Assembly: GCA_036501425.1 (NCBI GenBank)
Contig: DASYAI010000062.1
Coordinates: 62,001-126,000, forward strand
Direction of reading: 5' to 3'
Length of the DNA: 64,000 nucleotides
Origin: DATKRB01 sp036501425
GTDB lineage: Bacteria > Actinomycetota > Acidimicrobiia > Acidimicrobiales > RAAP-2
Part shown: positions 59,150-64,000 of the stretch, piece by piece
How positions within the stretch are numbered: the stretch's first letter is position 1
How the letters are laid out: the number at the start of each line of letters is the position of its first letter
Notes under the pieces: model-generated
Told to the model about the DNA's origin: nothing
The model's database searches: none
The model's input: the letters and a program-made list of their open reading frames with translations, nothing else
Program-made: the position numbers and the translations under genes

Positions 59150-59653
59150 CTACTCGCCGAGCGTCGCCGACCGTCGGCCGGCGAAGAAGTCGGTCAGCAG
59201 CCGGGCGCCCTCGGTCCCCAGCAGGCCCGGCCGCACCGCCGTCTCGTGGTTGAACCGGGGGTCGGCGCACAGGTTGTAGAGGGATCCGGCAGACCCGGCC
59301 TTGGGGTCGGGTGCCCCGAACACCAGCCGCCCCACCCGAGCGGCGACGAGCGCGCCGGCGCACATCGGGCACGGCTCGAGCGTGACCACGAGCGTGGCGT
59401 CGGGGAGGCGCCAGGTCCCGAGCGCTCGTGCCGCGTCGGAGAGGGCGAGGATCTCGGCGTGGGCAGTCGGGTCGGCGAGCCGCTCTCGCTCGTTGTGGCG
59501 CGAGGCCACCACCCGGCCGTCGCGCACGACGACCGCGCCCACCGGCACGTCGCCGTGCTCCGGAGCGCGGGCGGCCTCGACCAGCGCGAGCCGCATCGCG
59601 GACTCGTCGTCGAGTGACTCTGCTCCGGGTCCTCCGGGCGGCAACGGGCTCAT
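59150..59653 (-). CDS. tadA: tRNA-specific adenosine deaminase
   Basis: 167 aa. It deaminates A34 to inosine in tRNA-Arg(ACG) and so is needed to read CGN codons. Zinc and catalytic motifs: HAEILAL (His, Glu) and PCPMCAGAL (Cys, Cys), plus the YNLCADPRFNHE region that contacts the anticodon loop. The ATG at 59653 begins with the last base of the encoded CCA of tRNA-Ser(GGA); a Met at about residue 20 (59596) is an alternative start without a visible ribosome site. The tRNA and tadA are probably on one transcript. Confidence 0.9.
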   Translation of the reverse strand: MSPLPPGGPGAESLDDESAMRLALVEAARAPEHGDVPVGAVVVRDGRVVASRHNERERLADPTAHAEILALSDAARALGTWRLPDATLVVTLEPCPMCAGALVAARVGRLVFGAPDPKAGSAGSLYNLCADPRFNHETAVRPGLLGTEGARLLTDFFAGRRSATLGE

Positions 59654-59740
59654 GGCGGAGGAGGTGGGATTTGAACCCACGGTGGGTTGCCCCACACACG
59701 ATTTCCAATCGTGCCGATTCGGCCGCTCTCGCACTCCTCC
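59653..59740 (-). tRNA. tRNA-Ser (anticodon GGA)
   Basis: Acceptor GGAGGAG/CTCCTCC, discriminator G and encoded CCA. Anticodon loop TTGGAAA with stem CACGA/TCGTG gives GGA. The variable arm is long (serine class) and the T-arm is GTGGGTTCAAATCCCAC. Its 3' A is also the first base of the tadA start codon. Confidence 0.95.
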
Positions 59741-59788
59741 CGAAAGCGCCGCCAGGCTAACCGAGGGCCGCTGTCGCCAGGGCCGGGC

Positions 59789-59794
59789 TACACT
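59789..59794 (+). promoter_or_regulatory. -10 hexamer TACACT, promoter of SRP RNA
   Basis: TACACT (TAnnnT) is placed so that transcription would begin near 59801, just ahead of the SRP RNA stem. Confidence 0.45.
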
Positions 59795-59811
59795 CCTTGC
59801 GCCGCGCTCCG

Positions 59812-59913
59812 ACGTCGGGTGCGGCGGCCGGGTCCTGCGCAACGGCCGCTCGTGAACCGAGTCAGGGTCGGAAGGCAGCAGCTCTCAGCGGGTGAGGTCG
59901 TGTGCCGCAGCCA
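59812..59913 (+). ncRNA. ffs: signal recognition particle RNA (4.5S type)
   Basis: The conserved apical core GTCAGGGTCGGAAGGCAGCAG is present with the GGAA tetraloop and the symmetric internal loop that binds Ffh. The outer stem TGCGGC (59820-59825) pairs with GCCGCA (59904-59909). The RNA targets ribosomes making membrane proteins. Ends are approximate. It lies between tRNA-Ser/tadA and dnaX, a common setting in actinobacteria. Confidence 0.88.
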
Positions 59914-59958
59914 ACCTGGCCGTCGCACCGGACGTCGGGGTGGGCCAGCGCCCCCCGG

Positions 59959-59964
59959 TAGGCT
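59959..59964 (+). promoter_or_regulatory. -10 hexamer TAGGCT, leaderless promoter of dnaX-recR
   Basis: TAGGCT lies 9 bases before the ATG of dnaX. The surrounding CGGTAGGCTCGCCGG is identical to that of the NUDIX gene promoter at 29863-29877. Confidence 0.55.
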
Positions 59965-59973
59965 CGCCGGCGC

Positions 59974-62055
59974 ATGGACGTGGACGCCGGCAGCTCGCGG
60001 GACCAGGGTGGCCCGGCGGACGGCGATGCGTTCGTGGCCCTCTACCGGCGCTTCCGTCCGGCCCGGTTCGCCGAGCTGAAGGGGCAGTCGCACGTCGTGC
60101 GCGGCCTGCTGGGCGCGGTGCGGGCCGACCGCGTGGGCCACGCCTATCTGTTCAGCGGACCTCGGGGCACCGGCAAGACATCGGCTGCCCGCATCCTGGC
60201 AAAGGCCCTCAACTGCGAGGACCTGCAGGACGGCGAGCCTTGCGGGCGCTGCGCGTCGTGCGTCGAGATCGCCAGGGGCTCGTCGCTCGACGTCCACGAG
60301 CTCGACGCGGCGTCCAACAACGGGGTCGATGCCATGCGTGATCTCGTCTCGCACGCCGCACTCGGCACCCCGGGCCGCTCGAAGGTGTACATCGTCGACG
60401 AGGTTCACATGCTCTCGAACGCCGCGGCCAACGCGCTGCTCAAGACGCTCGAAGAGCCTCCGGCCCACGTGGTCTTCGTGCTGGCCACCACCGACCCACA
60501 GAAGGTGCCGGCAACCATCCGCAGCCGCACCCAGCACTTCGAGTTCCGGCTCCTCTCCGCCGACACCTTGTCCGAGCTGCTGTCCGAGGTGCGGGACCGG
60601 GCCGGTCTCGACCTCGACGCCGGCGCGGTCTCGGTCGCCGTCCGCCGGGGCCGCGGCTCGGCACGAGACGCCCTGTCGGCCCTCGACCAGGTCGCGGCGA
60701 CCGGGTCGGCCGAGGCCGTTCGGCCCGAGGTGGCGTCGGTGCTCGAGGGCCTGTGCGACGACGACGCCGTGACGGTGCTGTCGGCTGTCGCGGCGCTTCA
60801 CGACGCGGGCTACGGCTCCCAGCAGCTGGCCGTCGACCTGGTGGACGAGCTCCGGACGGGCTTCCTGGCGGCGGTGGGCTCCGAGGCCGGCGGGCCCGGC
60901 GCGGCCGGCGGCGCGGAGGCCCTCGATGAGGGGCGCGGGGCGGCGCTGGCCTCCCGACTCGGCCTCCCCCGGCTGGTCCGGGCGATCGAGGCGCTCGGCC
61001 GGGCCCAGGTGGACATGCGCGACGCGGCCGATCCCCGGGTGGTGCTCGAGGCCGCACTGGTCCGGCTGGCCCGGCCCGACCTGAACCACGACACCGACGC
61101 CCTGTTGGACCGGATCGCCCGTTTGGAGCACCTGGTGCTGGGGTCCAGCCATCCGGGGGGAGCGCAGAACCCCGAGCGACCGACACCGCCCCCGCCCGAG
61201 CGAACCACCTTGTCGGTGCTGCAATCGGCGGCGGCGCCACCGGCACCCGGAGCCGCCGCGCCACCGGTACCCGGAGCCGCCGCGCCACCGGCACCGGGAG
61301 CGGCGGTGCCACCGGCACCGGCTGCCGCGGCGCCCGACCAGCCTTCCCCCGGGGGGCGGACGCCCACCATCGGCGCCCTCCGCCGGCGGACTTCAGCGCC
61401 GGGTGGTGACGAGACGGCCAGGGACCGAGGGAGAGCACCGGACCCCTCGGCCCCGGACCGCGCCGGAGGGACCCAACAGCCGCCGGCGGCCCAGGGTGAC
61501 GACAACGGCGGCACTGACGAGGGCCAGCCGCCTCGGAGCGACCGCGACGGCGGCACTGAAGGGAGCCTGCCGCCCCCGGAAGCCGTTGCCGACACGCCGC
61601 CGCCCGTCAATGAGCCGACGGGCCCCGATCGCGACACCCTGGTGCTGGCGTGGGGCGACCACGTCGTCAAGGCGCTGCCGGCCCGGGCGAAGGCGCTCTT
61701 CGGCGGGGGGCACTTCGTCTCGGTCGAGGGCGACCTCGCCACTTTCGCCCTTCCCTCGGCGCCCCACCGGGACCGGTGCGAGGAGCTGCGCGAGGTGGTG
61801 GAGGACGCCGTGGCAGCGGCCGTCGGGACCCGGGTCCGGCTGCGGCTGGTGGTCGAGGACCGATCCCGAGCCGGGTCCGGGCCGCGGTCGGGGGCCCCGG
61901 GGGTGCCAACGGCGCCGGCTGCCGACGACATCGGGGACTACGTGGACGACGAGGACTTCGACCCCGACGATCCGGGGGAACCGGTCGCCGTCGAGTCGGT
62001 GGCCGAGGCCCGCCTGCTGGAGGTCTTCCCCGGGGCCCAAGAGGTGAGGGAGTAG
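59974..62055 (+). CDS. dnaX: DNA polymerase III subunit gamma/tau
   Basis: 693 aa. Clamp-loader AAA+ domain: Walker A GPRGTGKT, zinc Cys set (NCEDLQDGEPCGRCASC), Walker B IVDEVHMLS, sensor 1 LATTDPQKVPATIRSR and a sensor 2 Arg region (RRGRGSARDALSALDQ). After about residue 390 a Pro/Ala/Gly linker contains a fourfold 24-bp repeat. The acidic C-terminal segment is the tau-specific part that contacts DnaB and the polymerase. No A-rich frameshift heptamer is visible, so a short gamma form is not predicted. recR follows directly. Confidence 0.95.
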   Translation: MDVDAGSSRDQGGPADGDAFVALYRRFRPARFAELKGQSHVVRGLLGAVRADRVGHAYLFSGPRGTGKTSAARILAKALNCEDLQDGEPCGRCASCVEIARGSSLDVHELDAASNNGVDAMRDLVSHAALGTPGRSKVYIVDEVHMLSNAAANALLKTLEEPPAHVVFVLATTDPQKVPATIRSRTQHFEFRLLSADTLSELLSEVRDRAGLDLDAGAVSVAVRRGRGSARDALSALDQVAATGSAEAVRPEVASVLEGLCDDDAVTVLSAVAALHDAGYGSQQLAVDLVDELRTGFLAAVGSEAGGPGAAGGAEALDEGRGAALASRLGLPRLVRAIEALGRAQVDMRDAADPRVVLEAALVRLARPDLNHDTDALLDRIARLEHLVLGSSHPGGAQNPERPTPPPPERTTLSVLQSAAAPPAPGAAAPPVPGAAAPPAPGAAVPPAPAAAAPDQPSPGGRTPTIGALRRRTSAPGGDETARDRGRAPDPSAPDRAGGTQQPPAAQGDDNGGTDEGQPPRSDRDGGTEGSLPPPEAVADTPPPVNEPTGPDRDTLVLAWGDHVVKALPARAKALFGGGHFVSVEGDLATFALPSAPHRDRCEELREVVEDAVAAAVGTRVRLRLVVEDRSRAGSGPRSGAPGVPTAPAADDIGDYVDDEDFDPDDPGEPVAVESVAEARLLEVFPGAQEVRE
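61234..61329 (+). repeat. 24-bp repeat, four copies, within dnaX
   Basis: Four consecutive units (61234, 61258, 61282, 61306) of the form GCGCCACCGGCACCCGGAGC... encode APPAPGAA-type octapeptides in the dnaX linker. Copies 1-2 differ by one base; copies 3-4 are more diverged. Confidence 0.85.
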
Positions 62056-62658
62056 GTGTACACGGTCCCGTTGCGCATGCTCATCGACGAGCTCGGCCGG
62101 CTGCCCGGCATCGGGCCGAAGTCGGCGCAGAGGATCGCCTTCCACCTGCTGAAGGTGCCGGGCGAGGATGCCCGGCGGCTCTCCGACGCCATCGTGGCGG
62201 TGAAGGAGCGCACCACGCTGTGCGGCCGCTGCTTCAACGTCGCCGAGGGAGGGAGCCTCTGCTCGGTCTGCTCGGACGACCGGCGCGATTCGGCCACGGT
62301 CTGCGTGGTGGAGGACCCCCGCGACATCGTGGCCGTGGAGCGGACCCAGCAGTTCGGCGGCCGCTACCACGTGCTGCAGGGCGCCCTGAACCCGCTGGAG
62401 GGGGTCGGGCCCGACCAGCTGCGCATCCGCGAGCTCCTGGCGCGCGTCGAGCCGGAGGGGATCTCCGAGGCGATCCTGTGCACGAACCCCAACCTCGAGG
62501 GCGAGGCGACCGCCATGTACCTGGCCCGCCTGCTGACGCCCCTGGGGATCCGGGTGACCCGCATCGCGAGCGGCCTACCGGTCGGCGGCGACCTCGAGTA
62601 CGCGGACGAGCTCACCTTGGGCCGGGCCATCGAAGGGCGTCGCGACCTGCACGGGTAG
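62056..62658 (+). CDS. recR: recombination mediator RecR
   Basis: 200 aa, normal RecR length. The N-terminal helix-hairpin-helix (LPGIGPKSAQRIAFHLL), the Cys4 zinc finger CGRCFNV...CSVC, and the Toprim domain (VCVVEDPRDIVAVE) are present. With RecO or RecF it loads RecA on gapped DNA. The GTG start directly follows the dnaX stop, with GAGGTGAGGGAG upstream. The ybaB/ebfC gene often found between dnaX and recR is absent. Confidence 0.95.
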   Translation: MYTVPLRMLIDELGRLPGIGPKSAQRIAFHLLKVPGEDARRLSDAIVAVKERTTLCGRCFNVAEGGSLCSVCSDDRRDSATVCVVEDPRDIVAVERTQQFGGRYHVLQGALNPLEGVGPDQLRIRELLARVEPEGISEAILCTNPNLEGEATAMYLARLLTPLGIRVTRIASGLPVGGDLEYADELTLGRAIEGRRDLHG

Positions 62659-62688
62659 CGGGGACAGCGACCGCCACCCCCCGAGGCG

Positions 62689-63873
62689 TCAGGACAGGCT
62701 GCGCAGGAGGGCGGCGTCTCCCTGGGCGCCGCCGCCGCAGAGGGCGACCACGGCCAGCTCGCCCCCCGAGCGGCGCAGCTGGAGGAGCGTCGAGAGCGCC
62801 AGCCGGGTGCCGGACATCCCGACCGGGTGCCCGAGCGCGATGGCGCCCCCGTTGACGTTGAGCCGCTCTTCGGGGAGGCCCAGGTCGTCGGCCGAGGCGA
62901 GGACCACTGCAGCGAAGGCCTCGTTGATCTCGAACAGGTCGATCTGGTCGAGCCCGACGCCGGAGCGCCCGAGCAGCTTGGTGATCGCCTGGGACGGCTG
63001 GTGGAGCAGGGACAGATCCGGCCCGGCGACCTGGCTGTAGGCGACCAGCTCCCCGAGGGGGGTTATCCCGAGGGCGGCCGCCCGCTCGGCCGACATCACG
63101 ACGACCGCCGCCGCGCCGTCGGAGATCTGCGACGCGTTGCCGGCGGTGATCGACCCTTCGGGGTCGAAGGCCGGCCGGAGGGCGGCCAACGACTCGGCCG
63201 TGGTGCCCGGCCGGATCCCCTCGTCGGACTCGACGACCACCGGGTCGCCGCGCCGCTGGGGCACCGTGACGGCGACGATCTCCTCCCCCAGGCGGCCGTC
63301 CTTGGCCGCAGCCGCCGCCTTCTCGTGCGAGGCGGCGGAGAAGGCGTCCTGGCGGTCGCGGGAGATGCCCACCGTGCGGTTGAAGCGCTCGGTCGACAGG
63401 CCCATCGCGCAGTGGTCGAAGGCGCAGGTGAGCCCGTCGAGCATCATCGAGTCGTAGAGCGTGGTGTTGTCGATGCGGAAGCCGGCCCGGGCCCCGGGCA
63501 GCACGTAGGGCATCTGGGTCATCGACTCCATGCCCCCGGCCACCACGATGTCGGCGTCCCCGGCGGCGATCATCTGCTGGGCGAGATAGATGGTGTTCAG
63601 CCCTGACAGACAGGCCTTGTTGACCGTCGCGGCGGGGACCGAAAGGGGGATGCCGCCGTTGACCGCCGCCTGGCGGGCCGGCACCTGCCCCTGCCCGGCC
63701 AGCACCACCTGGCCCATCAGCACGTAGTCGACCTCGTCGGGGGCGACGCCGGCCCGCCGGAGCGCCTCGGCGATGGCGAACCCGCCGAGCTCCATGGCCG
63801 AAAAGCCGGCCAGGCTCCCCGAAAGCTTTCCGATGGGCGTACGAGCTCCGGCGACGATGACCGAGCGGGGCAT
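62689..63873 (-). CDS. acetyl-CoA acetyltransferase (thiolase)
   Basis: 394 aa, biosynthetic-type thiolase. The acyl-enzyme Cys is in VNKACLSGL, the catalytic His in VNGGAIALGHPVGMSG, and the second Cys in ALCGGGAQGDA. It condenses or cleaves acetoacetyl-CoA or longer 3-oxoacyl-CoA in lipid or short-chain metabolism. GGGAGG lies 6 bases before the ATG. Nothing identifiable follows to the window end (63895-64000). Confidence 0.92.
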   Translation of the reverse strand: MPRSVIVAGARTPIGKLSGSLAGFSAMELGGFAIAEALRRAGVAPDEVDYVLMGQVVLAGQGQVPARQAAVNGGIPLSVPAATVNKACLSGLNTIYLAQQMIAAGDADIVVAGGMESMTQMPYVLPGARAGFRIDNTTLYDSMMLDGLTCAFDHCAMGLSTERFNRTVGISRDRQDAFSAASHEKAAAAAKDGRLGEEIVAVTVPQRRGDPVVVESDEGIRPGTTAESLAALRPAFDPEGSITAGNASQISDGAAAVVVMSAERAAALGITPLGELVAYSQVAGPDLSLLHQPSQAITKLLGRSGVGLDQIDLFEINEAFAAVVLASADDLGLPEERLNVNGGAIALGHPVGMSGTRLALSTLLQLRRSGGELAVVALCGGGAQGDAALLRSLS

Positions 63874-64000
63874 GGGGAACCTCCCGACGTTGGTGACCCC
63901 TCAGGTTACCGGTCGCGACCGGTGCCTCCCCCAGGTCGCGCCGCCCGTGACCGCCAGGTGCCCGAAGTCCGTGGCGCACATCGGGGGGTGGCTCCGGCGC

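Noticed and set aside
57365..59652. second att site for the integrase
   Set aside because: No second copy of the tRNA-Ser(CGA) 3' end was found. The similar sequence at 11567-11600 is the 3' part of another tRNA-Ser.
59974..62055. programmed frameshift in dnaX producing a gamma form
   Set aside because: No A-rich slippery heptamer or downstream Shine-Dalgarno-like stimulator could be found.
63895..64000. 5' or 3' end of a further gene at the right edge
   Set aside because: About 100 bases remain; no frame shows a recognisable motif or ribosome site.

Overview
The window is very GC-rich DNA from an actinobacterium. Mycothiol S-conjugate amidase (Mca), an F420-type PPOX flavoprotein, a MarP-type CvpA/serine protease, an Erm(37)-like rRNA methylase, an LpdA-type quinone reductase and an AddAB-like nuclease all point to Actinomycetota. 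An Acidimicrobiia-like lineage is my best guess, but it is an inference. Coding density is high. ATGA/GTGA start-stop overlaps are common. At least nine coding genes have a TAnnnT -10 hexamer 6-10 nt before the start codon and no Shine-Dalgarno sequence, so leaderless transcription is frequent; a tenth case precedes the erm upstream ORF.

Layout. 0-7 kb: tail of a GNAT acetyltransferase, lpdA, a PLP decarboxylase, an alpha/beta hydrolase, larB-larC, pheA and mscL. 7.5-11.6 kb: a DUF4389 membrane protein, then a resistance-like block. In that block a SAM-methyltransferase/aminoglycoside-phosphotransferase fusion sits behind a short upstream ORF and two hairpins, and a 179-aa Erm(37)-like methylase is overlapped by its own upstream ORF. 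tRNA-Ser(TGA) follows. 11.7-20.7 kb: mmsA, a PAS histidine kinase with an OmpR regulator, a receiver that has lost its phospho-Asp, typA, two uncharacterised proteins that look like decayed PD-(D/E)XK folds, and a small membrane protein. 20.7-27.5 kb: lhr, pxpA and a pxpB-pxpC fusion in one overlapping operon. 27.5-32.6 kb: a CYTH-CHAD protein with a basic tail divergent from a NUDIX hydrolase, then a P450 and an SDR. 32.8-39.5 kb: an AddB-like/AddA-like helicase-nuclease pair.

39.6-49.5 kb: an ABC-F protein with a quinone oxidoreductase, a PPOX protein, a double-cupin/SDR pair, a tetR-mca operon divergent from a 14-TM MFS exporter with a repeated operator, a VOC protein and a nitrobindin-like barrel. 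49.5-55.4 kb: a secreted seven-bladed propeller, marP, a GH15 trehalase/glucoamylase next to glucose dehydrogenase, and a SHOCT-like protein. 55.5-57.4 kb: a decayed cold-shock gene, tRNA-Ser(CGA) and a tyrosine recombinase that lacks its nucleophile. 57.4-64 kb: an arsR/SRPBCC operon, an acyl-CoA thioesterase, tadA joined to tRNA-Ser(GGA), SRP RNA, dnaX-recR and a thiolase.

How the genes may work together (inferred). Mca cuts mycothiol S-conjugates to mercapturates that the adjacent MFS pump could export under TetR control. GH15 releases glucose that the neighbouring dehydrogenase oxidises. The NUDIX and CYTH-CHAD pair suggests polyphosphate or nucleotide-phosphate metabolism. The methylase-kinase fusion, Erm and ABC-F proteins suggest intrinsic protection against ribosome-targeting antibiotics.
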